The notes: generated by a model not told the origin, from the letters alone. A stretch of DNA of 64,000 nucleotides from Reticulitermes speratus (GCA_021186555.1 JAJKFL010000007.1:33469179-33533178), one strand, 5' to 3'. Numbered from the stretch's first letter, positions 1 to 11,329 are shown. Translations and numbers: made by a program.

Positions 1-1185
1 TTCACTGTTCACCGGTCCATTTGGTATTATCACAACCGTTACACTGTTTAAGGCTATTATTTACATTGACAATCACCAGTGTACAAAATTTCTTCAAGTT
101 GTTTCTTGAAATGTCTTGGTGTATAGCAATATAAATTGTGAATATAGAGCGCTGTGTCGTTGGTAGTTGTTGAAATCGTTGAAATTGTTAAAATTATTAT
201 ATTTAAATTTGTTAAAATTGCTGGCAGTTGGTCTTGTGTAGATATTGACGTCCATATCCTGCTGTTGTTATTGTGCTTTTGCGTGGTTGGTTAAAGAAAA
301 CTGAAAATTAATGTCAAGATGCAGGGCGAACACAACGTACAAAGTCCAACACAATGTTTATATACTATAGACTTTAAGAATTTTACTTCTTGGGTATGAT
401 GAATGAATTTTCAGTTTTCCCGACTACATGCCATAATTTTTTCTAAACCTGTACACGCGCGAACGCACACGCACATTTACACACAACGTTACTGCAGTAA
501 GATATTTGGTGTGTCGTGAAGTACTGGACTGTGTTTTAGTGTGCCATCAAGCTGAGAGACACAGCCCTAAGCAGATACACTTTCCCATACAGGGTTGTGG
601 TGTGTGAGACACTATGGTATTTGTTCCTCTATCGTATCTCCCCCATTTATCTTCATCTCCAAACCTGCCTTCACTTAAGATGTTTCAGTTGTCATTCCTG
701 ATGTAACTTCATCTTTCCGCTTTGTTTGTTTTCTTAAATCCCCTAAAGTATCCATCAGTCCTATGTATATATGTATAACGTTCTTCGTACTTTGCCTACT
801 GTAGAATTCCTTATGAAGAATTCACACTAACTAATATGATATTGGAGCAAAATCTATCTTCTTGCTTTGCGTTCTCATTTAACAATGACGCCGATATCAC
901 TTTCCTGCGAACGTCTGAGGTGAGGGCCTCAACACGTATCTCGCAGAAACCAGTGTCGTATTACATGCTCGAAGCTCAACTGTTTTTTCGGCTTCAGCGC
1001 ATACCTCTCAGGGAACCAGGATGTGACACACTCACTCACACAAAGCGTTAATTAATCGGAATGCTGCCATCTAGTTGTGCGATGTTGTATCAGACACTCG
1101 ATGTTTCACTTCCACGTGACAAGTTCACCTGTCCACCAGGTTGTTGTTGCTGGATGTAGACAATTTAAGGAAGGAACCATACGAA
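1..1185. other. No recognisable gene or element
   Basis: I see no convincing coding frame, splice-bounded exon or known repeat here. The sequence is AT-rich with a few short open frames that lack family resemblance. A short tRNA-like SINE head begins just downstream. Confidence 0.4.
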
Positions 1186-1189
1186 AAAA

Positions 1190-1488
1190 ACCTTGGCGTG
1201 GATATGGGGGAAGGTCGTGGGTTCGAATCCCGATGGTGTCATTGAAATTTTTAATTGACATAATCGTTTCGGTCGCACTATGGCCCTGGGGTCGACTCAG
1301 CCTCTAACAGAAATTACTTCCAGGAATATCTCCTGGGGGGGGGGGGGGGGGGGTAAAGGAGGCCGTTGCGTAGGGCTGACCTTACCACTTTCATGTGCGG
1401 ATTGTCTTGAAAATCTGGGAGCCTCAACCTCCTGGAACCCTCAGGGCCTGTCCAGGTCTGTACAGGGATGCCTAAACCTTTACCTATT
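1190..1488 (+). mobile_element. SINE family A, copy 1 (head decayed)
   Basis: tRNA-derived SINE. A B-box-like GGGTTCGAATCCC is present, followed by the family A body (GGTGTCATTG, CGGTCGCACTATGGCCCTGG, GGGAGCCTCAACCTCCTGGA). The normally short G run after 'TCCTGGGGG' has grown to about 18 G. A mariner-type element sits at the immediate 3' end. Confidence 0.8.
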
Positions 1489-1490
1489 TA

Positions 1491-2063
1491 CAGTGTGTCC
1501 ACAAAGTCCCTTCGGGGTTTTGAAAAATTGTGGCGCGCAAACAAATTGAGCTAGCCACATGCGGTTTGCGGCAGATTACAGTGAAACTCTGGAAGTTTTT
1601 TTTAGCCGCCAACAGATGGCAAAAGCGGCCATCTTTACGTTTCTCAGTCAGTTGTGAAATGGCGACTGTGCAGGAACGCGCGCGTTGTGTGGGATGGCAG
1701 AGACGGTCCAATGCCTTGGCCTCCACGTTCACCAGACATAACACCACTGGATTTTTTCTTGTGGGGTTATGTCAAGAGCAATGTGTTCCGAACACCAGTT
1801 AACGGACTTGATGACCTGAAGACCCGTATCAGGAATGCGATCTCGGCTATTCCAGCGGACATGCTCCACAGAACATGGCAAGAGCTCGAATTTCGTCTGG
1901 ACGTTCTCCGTGCTACCAAGGGAGCCCACATCGAGGTCTACTGAGGTCAGTAAAAAAACTTCCAGAGTTTCACTGTAATCTGCCGCAAACCGCATGTGGC
2001 TAGCTCAATTTGTTTGCGCACCACAATTTTTCAAAACCCCGAAGGGACTTTGTGGACACGCTG
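1491..2063 (+). mobile_element. Tc1/mariner-superfamily element, internally deleted, copy 1
   Basis: A 573-bp element with near-perfect inverted repeats of about 112 bp, starting CAGTGTGTCCACAAAGTCCC and ending with the complement, flanked by TA on both sides (1489-1490, 2064-2065) as expected for Tc1/mariner. Inside is a broken transposase: a start at 1659 reads MATVQERARCV, then the frame shifts to a C-terminal part (WPPRSPDITPLDFFLWGYVK, ending near 1944). That WPPRSPD..PLDFFLW segment is the region around the third catalytic aspartate in this superfamily. The middle of the transposase is deleted, so the element is non-autonomous. Confidence 0.9.
1659..1944 (+). pseudogene. Truncated mariner-type transposase remnant
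   Basis: The N-terminal 11-12 residues (frame of 1659) and the C-terminal ~85 residues (frame of 1654) of a DDE transposase survive, separated by a deletion that also shifts the frame. The C-terminal part contains SPDITPLDFFLWG followed by a helical tail (LDDLKTRIRNAISAIPADML) and stops at 1942-1944. The first two catalytic acidic residues are missing, so no transposase activity is possible. Confidence 0.85.
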
Positions 2064-2065
2064 TA

Positions 2066-3395
2066 TGTTAAAGTGGAATACCCTGGCTGGGTTTATGGGA
2101 AAATATTTCGAAGAATGGAATTAAGTAGCGTTATTTAATAAGTGACTTAACAAGTTGGATAGTTATTTGCTGCCGTTTAAACTGACATTGGAATTGCATT
2201 ACATATGCGTTCATGGATTTTGAAGTCGTGGGGTATTTAATCGGTTTATTGAGGAGAATAATGTAATCGGTATGTTATCTATGCGGAAGAGGAGTGAATA
2301 TTTGAGTTCGGAAGGGCAGAATATATTTGTAGGTAAATAAGAATGTGTACCGAGCAAGGATGAATGTTATATGCGTTGCTCTTTTTTTTTTTTTTTTTTT
2401 TTATATATAACCTTATTCAAACACGCAGTAAACACCCGAGCCATTTAAATACAGAACAAATTTTCATGACATTTTAAGGTTCGTCTAGTCTGTTAGTCAT
2501 GTCTTGTTTATCTGCTCACGTGAGAACACGTCATGGTCTTAGGCCTCGCCCCTTTTTCACGTGTGCCCAGGAATTTCTTGTCATTAACAACTTACAGTTG
2601 TCTCATTAAACTGTGCCCCGTTACCATTATTTCTGACTTTGTTACTAAACAAAAACTAAGGAACTATTAAATTTGGGGACTCCTTGCCAATGTTCAGAAT
2701 TTATCTCAAATTGTAGCCAGTGAACCCCATCTTGAGCCAGTTGATTCCAGTGCAAAACTTCACAACCTATTTCTATAATACCCATTGTAATACGTATTCA
2801 TCACCAAATTCTCCTGTTAGTAGCTTACTTACCTTTCGTAAGGAAACGAAGTTGGTTTATAAGATCATCTCTCCGGGTGTGTGCGTCTGTGCGTATCCCT
2901 TTTCAACTTTTGAGCCATTTGACTGGTTTCAACGAAATTTCGGGTGAAAGTATGCCGGTGGATACTATCCAAATATCGTATTTCTTAATTTCCTGCAATC
3001 AGTAAAGACAACATGGCGGACTTGTGAATTGGGAGCGACACTAGCGCCACTAACTTCCGAGGACCCGCAATGATGTATCATAAAGAAATTTCGATTGATA
3101 TGAAAATTCCTTTCACATGGTTTTTCTTTTGTATTCTAAAGGAATGGCGGTGTGTTGTCTATGTCTAATGAACCATCGGAACTGGAGTGATAGATTCGTA
3201 GGTTATTTAATGCCGCTGTTTCATCATCAGAAGTTATGTTGCGTAGAATGACAGAGGAATTGTTTCATGGAGGTAAGGAAGTGAAAGGAGACGGCTGTGG
3301 TATGTTATTTTGTCTCGAGATAAGGTAAATCCGTAGTCATGATTTGTTTCCATATACTGAACTGGAATTTGTGCCCAGCAAATTAGGAAAAATAT
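2066..3395. other. No recognisable gene
   Basis: AT-rich sequence with a poly-T run near 2382-2402. No splice-bounded coding exon or family motif is visible. Confidence 0.4.
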
Positions 3396-3399
3396 TTTC

Positions 3400-3475
3400 G
3401 GTAATCAGGACGGAATTCGAACTGTGTGCCACTTCCAGAGCAATACCGCTACACCAATCTGCTCTATCGTAACCT
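3400..3475 (-). mobile_element. Possible tRNA-derived SINE remnant (unassigned family)
   Basis: On the minus strand, a box A-like TGGTGTAGCGGTA is followed about 30 bases later by a box B-like GTTCGAATTCC. This is tRNA-like spacing, but the rest is too decayed to match families A to E. Confidence 0.35.
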
Positions 3476-3599
3476 GAATCAATCGTTTGATTCCACAGGC
3501 TGGATATCATAAGTTGTGGGCTTTGTTAAACTTTGCATCGAAGAATGCTGTTGTTTCATTGGCTGGTGTTAGCTCTAAGTCCGTCTGCCGTCGTCATTA

Positions 3600-3800
3600 T
3601 AAATTCTACAGCAAACAAGTTGCACTACGCTTGGTAAATCGAATAACTGACTCTTCTACCCTGAAAATGGAGGCAGCAAACACTCTAATACGCTGGTACC
3701 AATCTTTACGGCGTCGTGTTACAGAACATAGTACTCGTAATGGCTACCGCCGTAAGAGCCTGACAACTCGCAGACAACAGCCTTTGCTACGTTGATAGTG
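3600..3800 (+). repeat. Possible dispersed repeat with coding-like stretch
   Basis: A 102-codon frame (3487-3795) contains TDSSTLKMEAAN and LRRRVTEHSTRNG. These phrases resemble common repetitive translations in insect genomes more than a single-copy gene. I see no catalytic motif. This is recognition by style only, so confidence is low. Confidence 0.25.
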
Positions 3801-3938
3801 ACTTTACTAATTAGCACGTAGCTAAGTAAGCATCTGACACAAACCTGACCAACCACCTCACATTCTCGCAGTTCATTTCTTTGAAAACCGTTTTAATGTT
3901 TGTCCATCTGCGGTTAGGTTTTCCAAATAGCTAGTTGG

Positions 3939-4050
3939 CAAATGAAACGAAATTAAACCCACTGTTGCACAAATTGAGCCACCTTTATTGTAGCGCTACA
4001 ATAAAGGTGGCTCAATTTATGCATCAGTTGGTTTAATTTTGTTTCATTTG
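3939..4050. mobile_element. Small palindromic foldback element (112 bp)
   Basis: Near-perfect inverted repeat centred at about 3996, with TTTATTGTAG on one side and CTACAATAAA on the other around a central GC. Arm ends read CAAATGAAAC and GTTTCATTTG. A half copy of the same arm occurs at about 15630-15685. AGCTAGTTGGCA occurs as a direct repeat on each side (3929-3940 and 4083-4094). Confidence 0.65.
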
Positions 4051-4283
4051 ATTCGTGAAGATGCACGGTGATAATAATGTGAAAGCTAGTTGGCAGTTCG
4101 ATTAAAATTCTGTAGGCGTTTCTCGTTTTCCTCATGTAAACCGCATATTGGTCTAATTGTCTTCTCCTGACAATGAAAGGCAATGGTCTAATACATTAAC
4201 ACGGTAACGAACTAACTAAAAAACCAACTGACTAACTAACTAAATAACTCCATGGAGCAGAGTCCGTCTTGAGAATCTAATAG

Positions 4284-4535
4284 TTTCTCAGTTAGTGAAG
4301 AAATTCCCTTTATTTTATGGAAATCGAAGGTTCATTACCGTGTTCACAACAGCCAGCCACTTTTACTCATCCTGAGCCAGATTAATCCAGTCCACTCCCT
4401 CCCATCCTATTTCTTTAAGATCCATTTTAATGATCTCCCGTCTAAGCTAGGTCTTCAAAGTGGTATTTTCCCTTCTGGTTTCCCCACCAACATTCTGTAT
4501 ACGTTTCTCTTCTCCACCAAGGTGACACGTGTAGC
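4284..4535 (-). mobile_element. RTE-like non-LTR retroposon 3' fragment, copy 1
   Basis: Read on the minus strand, this is a decayed C-terminal coding tail plus 3' end of the element at 20300-20930: motifs around W-I/H-L/V-A-Q-D-R and the terminal N..FLTS equivalent, then the TTCTTGACTAGC-type tail. It is broken by indels. Confidence 0.6.
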
Positions 4536-5123
4536 CTAATACAGGCAGTCTCCTTCTTACAAATAATTACGTTCCTGGAAAGATATGGTAAAGCGAGTCT
4601 CTGTGCCCCTTAAGGGCAATGCTGTAACTAGGGGTTATGTACACCGCACGACCGAAAATTGACCAAAATAAGTTAGAAGTCATCAACTTTATGTGCATGA
4701 CACGAAATATGCAAACAGCGGAAACAAACTGCTGAGGTGTGCTGTAAACATCATCAGCAGTACGACCTCTAAATGACAGTGAGATATAAACAATTGCCTT
4801 ACCGTCGTCTGCTTTTTTATTGGCTTAAAAATATATTAATTAAGAAAAATAAATTAATAAACAAATATAATAGAAATACATTGTAGATAAATGTAAACAT
4901 ATGTAAATAAATCCATATAAATAAGTAAAAACAAGTTAATATCAAAGAACACTGAAATAAATATATAGAAATCAATTGTAGTAAATTCGAGTAAGTAGCA
5001 TACATGTCAATCTAAAAGAAGTATAATAAATTATTATAAACACATAAGAAAATAAATAAAGAATAAAAGTATGTACGGAATAATATAATAAATAAATACT
5101 TACACTAACTAATAAATCTAATG
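4536..5123. other. AT-rich spacer
   Basis: No gene is seen. 4815-5123 is strongly A/T-biased with many TAAATAAA-like strings and leads directly into the pentameric satellite. Confidence 0.5.
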
Positions 5124-6353
5124 AACCTAACCTAACCTAACATAACCTACCAACCTAAGCTGACCTACATAACCTAACCTACTAAGCTGACCTAACATAA
5201 CTAACCTAACCTAAGCTGACCTAACATAACCTAACCTAACCTACCTAACCTACTAACATAACCTAACCTAAGCTGACCTAACTACTAACCTACACCTAAC
5301 ATAACCAACTAACAAGCTGACCTAACATAACCTAACCAACCAAGCTACTAACTAACTACCAACCTAACTACTAACATAACCTAACCCAACCTAACTGACC
5401 AACATAAAGAACTATAAGCTGACCTAACATAACCTAACTAAAACACTAAAATGACCTAACATAACCTAACCTAACCTAACTGACCAAATAATAACTAACA
5501 TAAACACTACTAACCTAACCTAACTAAGACCTAACTAACCAACATAACCTAACCTAACCTAAAGCTGACCTAACATAACCTAAACCTAACCTAAGCTGAC
5601 CTAACATAACCTAACCTAAGCTGACCTAACATAACCTAACCTAACCTAAGCTGACCTAACATAACCTAACCTAACCTAAGCTGACCTAACATAAACACTA
5701 ACCTAAACCTAACCTGACAACATAACCTAACCTAACCTAAGCTGACCTAACACTAACCTAACCTAACCTAACCTGACACTCTAACATAACCTAACCTAAG
5801 CTGACCTAACATAACCTAACCTAACCTAAGCTGACCTAACATAACCTAACCTAACCTAAGCTGACCTAACATAACCTAACCTAACCTAAGCTGACCTAAC
5901 ATAACCTAACCTAACCTAACTGACCTAACATAACCTAACCTAACCTAACGACCTAACATAACCTAACCTAAGCTGACCTAACATAACCTAACCTAACCTA
6001 AGCTGACCTAACATAACCTAACCTAACCTAAGCTGACCTAACATAACCTAACCTAACCTAAGCTGACCTAACATAACCTAACCTAACCTAAGCTGACCTA
6101 ACATAACCTAACCTAACCTAAGCTGACCTAACATAACCTAACCTAACCTAAGCTGACCTAACATAACCTAACCTAACCTAAGCTGACCTAACATAACCTA
6201 ACCTAACCTAAGCTGACCTAACATAACCTAACCTAACCTAAGCTGACCTAACATAACCTAACCTAACCTAAGCTGACCTAACATATACCTAACCTAACCT
6301 AAGCTGACCTAACATAACCTAACAACCTAACCTAAGCTGACCTAACATAACCT
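5124..6353. repeat. 30-bp satellite built of six telomere-like pentamers
   Basis: The regular part (about 5990-6290) repeats every 30 bp as CCTAA CCTAA CCTAA GCTGA CCTAA CATAA. Every pentamer is CCTAA or differs from it at one or two positions. CCTAA is the complement of TTAGG, the ancestral insect telomere unit. The left part (5124-5990) is less regular with many small deletions. This is an interstitial array, with about 40 unit equivalents. It codes for nothing. Confidence 0.9.
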
Positions 6354-6920
6354 GTCCACGACCCATAACCCCAACCTAACACCCAACGTAACACCTAATC
6401 AGTTCATTAAATAAAATATGTAATTAATAAATAATAGAATGAATCCAGGTGACTGTTATCGTTGGAATGTGTCGTATGAGCGAGTTCGCTGTCGAATGAC
6501 TTGCCCACCAGTCGGAGTGTATGTGCCTCATTATAACACTTCGTATGAGCGAAATTTCGTATTGCGAATCTTGGTATAAAGAGAACTGACTGACTATTTC
6601 CATATATGTCCTACCATCCCCATCCTTGTTAGGTCCATTTATTTTCCCGAACACTGTCTTTTAATAACATTTAGTTATGCTCTTCGTTCCAAGTATGTGC
6701 ACAGTATCATGTATGTTGGTCACGTTTATGGTGCAAGGTCCTCTTCAAGTGCCAGTGGTTGTTAAAACTGCTGAAGAAAGCTATTGCCTTGCATGGAAGC
6801 CGAACGTTTATAGCTGTGTTTACAAAACTGAGTCACTGGACCCTGTCCTCAGTCGGTTCGTGCTTTCACGTGCTGTTTCTTGATATTCATCTTTACTTAA
6901 CTCTGCCATCAGCGATGTCT
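6354..6920. other. No recognisable gene
   Basis: The satellite decays over 6354-6400. The rest shows no splice-bounded exon or known repeat. Confidence 0.35.
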
Positions 6921-7478
6921 GCGCCGATCGCAGTGGCCGCGCGGTCTAAGGCGTGGGTCTTCGGCCGCTCGCTTACTAGGATCGTGGGTTCGAATCCCAC
7001 CGGGGGCATGGATGTTTGTGTTGTGTTTGTTGTAAGGACGGTAGCATGGAACGTAAAGTGACATGAAGGACGAAGAGGACTTCAACAGTACAAATGGATC
7101 AAAGGGAAAAACCCAGGAATTAATAGAAAAAAAAATCCCACAGGGGCATGAATGTTTGTGTTGTGTTAGATGTATGGACGATAGCATGGAACGTAAAGTG
7201 ACATGAAGGACAAAAAGGATTTAAAACAGTACAAAATGGATCAAAGGGAAAAAAACCCCGGACAGGCAAAAAAAAAAAAAATCCCGCCGGTGGCATGGAT
7301 GTCTGTCTGTTGTGAGTGTTGTGTGTTGTCAGGTAGAGGTCTCTGCGACGGGCTGGTCCCTCATCCAGAGGAGTCCTACCGAGTTTGGTGTGTCTAAAAA
7401 GTGTGTGATCGTGAAGCCTCAAAAAACGAGGAGGCCAGGCCCCTTAGGGACTGTCGAGCCATAGGAGACTCTTAAGGA
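6921..7478 (+). mobile_element. SINE family C, long form, copy 1
   Basis: The tRNA-like head (GTGGCCGCGCGGTCTAAGGC, then GGGTTCGAATCCC) is followed by the body (GTCTCTGCGACGGGCTGGTC, GTGTGATCGTGAAGCCTC) and the tail (GGGACTGTCGAGCCATAGG). Between head and body are two extra units of about 130-140 bp, each with GCATGGATGTTTGTGTTGTG, GTAAAGTGACATGAAGGAC and a short A-rich end. Short copies of the family (26138-26399) lack them. Confidence 0.85.
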
Positions 7479-8120
7479 ACACATAAACACTGTGTGTGTG
7501 TGGCGAAATGTTACGTCAGTTGGTACGTATAGTTACCACCGGGCTTTAAATGGTTAGGGTACTATATCAGTAAAATGCCGGTAATGAGACTGGTTCACGC
7601 TTGTGTGTATAACCCTGACCTACACTCGTGAGTGTGCCACTCCATTAATTGGCGAGTTCGTCACGTGTATATGGTTGCTCCATATTTGGACGAAGGTGAA
7701 AATGAGCAGTGCCTGCAACTTCCGAATACAGAATTCCCCGGTAACACGAAGTCTTCTTGGAAGCTTGTCATATGATTAATGGCGTCACCGGCTGGTCGAT
7801 TGTGGAAGCAGAGCATTGCTTTCACCTTACTCCGTGTTAGGGGTGTCCAACGTGGCGCTCCATTTCGAAGACAACTATTATGATGCTTACGACATGATCT
7901 TACGAAGTACTTGCTTCACATATGACATGGATTTTCGGTAATCTTTTAGACATTTCGCATGGGTTTCGTCATTCATTTCAAATAATTCGCCTTCGAGATG
8001 GGGGGGGGGGGGGGTTATGTTTGTAGCACGAAAGGGACCAGTCCACATTATATTTAAATTTTCAAATATTTTAATGATAATAATAATAATAATAATAACT
8101 CTTATTTGGGCTATTTAAAG
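7479..8120. other. No recognisable gene; homopolymer and AAT repeats
   Basis: No coding signal is seen. A G run lies at about 7999-8013 and an AAT trinucleotide run at about 8074-8098. Confidence 0.4.
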
Positions 8121-8392
8121 ACGCTATCAATTACTGAGGGTCCAGGGATGGAATCCCGGTGGAGGCGAGATTTTCAGCACCCGTCCAGACCGGCCCTGGG
8201 TGCCTACCCAGCCTCATGTACAATGGGTACCGGGTCATTCCCGGGGGTAAAGCGGCCGGGGCGTGGCGTTGACCACCCATCCCCATCTAACGCCGAGGTT
8301 AAAGAAAGAGTAGAGCTATACCTCTACTCCCCCTCTGGGCCTTCGTGGCCTGTTGTAGGGAGACCTTTACTGTTTTACCTTTATCATTTACT
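8121..8392 (+). mobile_element. SINE family B, copy 1 (head truncated)
   Basis: The start is decayed, but box B-like GGGATGGAATCCC and the family B body are clear: GCGAGATTTTCAGCACCCGT, GTAAAGCGGCCGGGGCGTGG, GCTATACCTCTACTCCCCC, then a CTTTACTGTTTTACCTTTA tail. Confidence 0.8.
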
Positions 8393-8411
8393 GAGATCAT
8401 ACAACGTTGGG

Positions 8412-8515
8412 AATGATGATGATAATGATGATGAATGATGAATGATGATGATAATGATATGATGATAATGATGATGATAATGATGATGATATGATGATGA
8501 TAAAGATGATGATAT
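8412..8515. repeat. GAT trinucleotide microsatellite
   Basis: Imperfect GATGAT/AATGAT repeat directly downstream of SINE B copy 1; the SINE tail may have seeded it. Confidence 0.85.
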
Positions 8516-8969
8516 TGAATAACAATAATTTAATTGCGTTTGTCTTCTCTTTCTAAAATACAATGGCTCGATACGCTGGCCCTGTCTTTCGGCTACTGGC
8601 CTTCTTTCATGATTTTTTCCAGTTTACAGTCAAATGCATTGTTATGATTGTTGGATTTTCTATAATATTATATTTGATAATATTTATTTTTATGCTCTTT
8701 GAAGCACCTTGCCTTCGTGGAAATGGACAGTTGTGAATTACTTCTGATTCATATTGCCCTGTGATAACGTTGTTTAATGGCTGACTGGTTGAGTGATGAA
8801 ATGTGTGAACAGACAGGCGCCTTATACCGCTTATGCGTTAATTTTGTTTATCCTACAAAGAAAACGTGAAATTGTGTTAAAAACAAAGAAGTATAATATT
8901 AAAAAAAATTAAAATCGGATGTTATTTTTACAATCTGTAAACTGTACTTGTGACGAACTGTTTAAAATA
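8516..8969. other. No recognisable gene
   Basis: AT-rich sequence with no supported features. Confidence 0.4.
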
Positions 8970-9396
8970 CCAACAAAATGCACTTAACTTTAACTTTTTA
9001 TTATGTATTAATAGACCCCTACATATGTTTCGGTTTTATATAAAAACCATCTTCAGGGGTTCAAAAACTAGATTCATTCCACGTCCAATGTTACTTCTGT
9101 CATTATACTGTGCAATATCTTAGTATGCTAGTAACATTAGTATGCTAGTAACGTTAGTATGCTAGTAACATTCACTTACAAAATCAGACTTCAAAACGTA
9201 ATATAAAAACACACAATATAAAATCCTTAAAAATTCGTCAAAATTCGCGTCGAAATAGTAAAATACAGCAGTAACATTGGATGTGGAATGGACATAGTTT
9301 TTGAACCCCCCTGAAGATGGTTTTTACATAAAACCGAAACATATGTAGGGGTCTATTAATACATAATAAAAGTTAAAGTGAAGTGCATTTTGTTGG
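8970..9396. mobile_element. Foldback element with a hammerhead-like core in each arm (427 bp)
   Basis: Inverted arms of about 128 bp (8970-9097 and 9268-9396) surround a spacer holding three direct repeats of AGTATGCTAGTAAC. Each arm carries CTGAAGA, stem, GAAAC, ATATGTAGGGG reading toward the outer end: minus strand at 9014-9061, plus strand at 9305-9352. Thus transcripts of either strand would contain one sense core. Confidence 0.8.
9305..9352 (+). ncRNA. Hammerhead-ribozyme-like motif
   Basis: CTGAAGA at 9311-9317, extra T, stem II GGTTTT (9319-9324)/AAAACC (9330-9335), GAAA at 9336-9339, then ACATATGT and A9347 as the presumed cleavage-site H, followed by GGGGTC which can pair with the upstream C run as stem I. 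The core residues CUGA-N-GA and GAAA are all present. The pyrimidine between the CUGANGA box and stem II is not standard. Confidence 0.5.
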
Positions 9397-9825
9397 TTTT
9401 TTTATGAACAGTGAATTGTGAAAGATGCACGGTGAGACTGATATTAACTGTACTTGTGATGGTTCATGTAACATTGACATATGATAAGCGGTGTGACATT
9501 TGATAAAAGTAACATGTATGTATTTATTATCGTCTGGAGAAGCAACGAAACTACAGGGTTTAATAAACTGCAGGAAATAGTCTATCGTTATTAAACTTCC
9601 TTCGAAATGTACTTATCACACATGATATTTACCGTGACCTCAACCTTACATTAAACAAACATACTGCATGCTAAGTTCACAGACACTCTTTCAGTAGTTT
9701 CGAAGATAAAGTATGCAAACATGGTCATGACATGGGAATTTAAAACGCCAAGTCACTGGCTCCCAACATGTGGGCCGCCGACCTCTGTGGCCCGCGGGGA
9801 TTACTGCAAGCGGTCTGCAGATATA
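9397..9825. other. No recognisable gene; shared 14-mer near left end
   Basis: AAGATGCACGGTGA lies at 9422-9435 just outside the foldback. The same 14-mer lies beside two other palindromic elements. The remainder shows no gene. Confidence 0.4.
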
Positions 9826-10302
9826 CAGTGGACCCTCGAACTTCGAACGGTTTGATGTTCGAACAACTTGAAACTCGAACAAAAAATTCGAGGAAAATCC
9901 GGTTTTGAAACTCGAACAAAAACTCGAAAGTCGAACAAAGAATCACGTGGTCGCCTTCTCTCTCTCTGCTTGGTCCAGATGAAAGAAGGGTAATTCACCT
10001 TCCAGTGAACAGTAATATCCCTCCTACTATTATTATTGATTGATTATTATACAATATTTTTTATGTATGTACTATTATAAATAAAAATTTTCAATTATTG
10101 AAATTAAATATGCTTGTTTTATCATTATGATCTTTTGAAATGGGCACTTAAAATGTTTTATATTGGGTAAATTTTGGGGTCTGGAACGGATTAATTCAAT
10201 TTACATTATTTCTTATGGGGAAATTTAACTCGGAAAGTCGAACAACTTGAAAGTCGAACCGTCTCCTGGAACGGATTGTGTTCGAAGTTCGAGGTTCCAC
10301 TG
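9826..10302. mobile_element. Mariner/pogo-type MITE (477 bp)
   Basis: Inverted ends CAGTGGACCCTCGAACTTCG and CGAAGTTCGAGGTTCCACTG, flanked by TA (9824-9825, 10303-10304). Internally it repeats GTCGAAC/CTCGAAC strings. There is no transposase. Confidence 0.8.
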
Positions 10303-10365
10303 TAATTTCTTTATACTGACAGCTGCGTTACATATTTCGCACATATACTGATGTTTATCGTCGAC

Positions 10366-10760
10366 CTCGGTTAGTAGACCTCGACTAGTTGTTAGCGTGC
10401 TCGCCACTGGACCCAAGGTTCGCGGGTTCGATCCCGACCGAGGTCGATGGATTTTTTAAGGGTGATAAAAATCCGGAGCACCACTTCCTTCGGAGGGGAA
10501 GTCCCATGTCGTAGATTTACGGCATGTAAAAGAACCTTACGAGCATGAATAGAAATGTTTCGTAAGCAAAATTCAAAGTGGTCATTTCTCACCCAAGTCT
10601 CCTGACTGCCTGCCAGATGGCTCTGGCGGTCACATCAGGATCGATAGAACAGCAGCGCGGCCAGTTGGCCAGTCACCAACTGCCACGAATGCGCACGACC
10701 CAGTAACCTCGGAAAGAGGAGGCCTGAGCCCATATAGGGCTGTTGAGCCATGGTTATTAT
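10366..10760 (+). mobile_element. SINE family D, copy 1 (full length)
   Basis: tRNA-like head with box A TAGTTGTTAGCGTG and box B GGGTTCGATCCC, then GAGGTCGATGGATTTTTTAA, CCACTTCCTTCGGAGGGGAA, GTCTCCTGACTGCCTGCCAG, and a tail around GGCCTGAGCCCATATAGGGC, TGTTGAGCCATGG. Confidence 0.85.
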
Positions 10761-10899
10761 ATTATATTACTACTGTTTTTCATATGTTTTTATTTGTTGT
10801 GAAGAGTAACATGGAAATTGTTTTATAACTGTTACGGCCTGTGTACCAATACTTTGTTGTTACATGTTATGTCACTTAATGGAGCCTGCAGTATAATTA

Positions 10900-11078
10900 C
10901 AGTCGAATCCGGTTATAACAACATCGGTTTATACGACACCTCGTCTATAACATCAGATATTCTGTGGTACCAGTTAATCCCTCACTGTTAACCGTAACGT
11001 CATACTTACTCGTTTATAACAACACTCGTTTATAACGACATACAATATTCAGTCCCCATCATGACGTTATAACAGCTA
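10900..11078 (+). mobile_element. Pogo-type MITE family P, copy 1 (3' end decayed)
   Basis: Begins CAGTCGAATCCGGTTATAAC after a TA and contains GGTTTATACGACACC and CTCGTTTATAACGACA. Its right end ATGACGTTATAACAGC is eroded compared with copy 2 at 18343. Confidence 0.75.
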
Positions 11079-11329
11079 AATATACGTGTTCTTTAACCAA
11101 ATAAGTTACAATGATTTACCATCGTCTGGGCAAGCAACAGTGTTTTGTTCGAAGTGCGGTAATTCTGACGTACCTTGACCTTAACTTTGACCTTAAAGAA
11201 GTCAGGTTCAAAATACGTAAGTCATGTCAGTCAACTGCTATATGCTATTATTCAACTCGACACGCTATCTTGAGCCTTTTAAATTTATGTCACGTTGTAT
11301 TCACCGTGCATCTTGATAACTAATTAATA

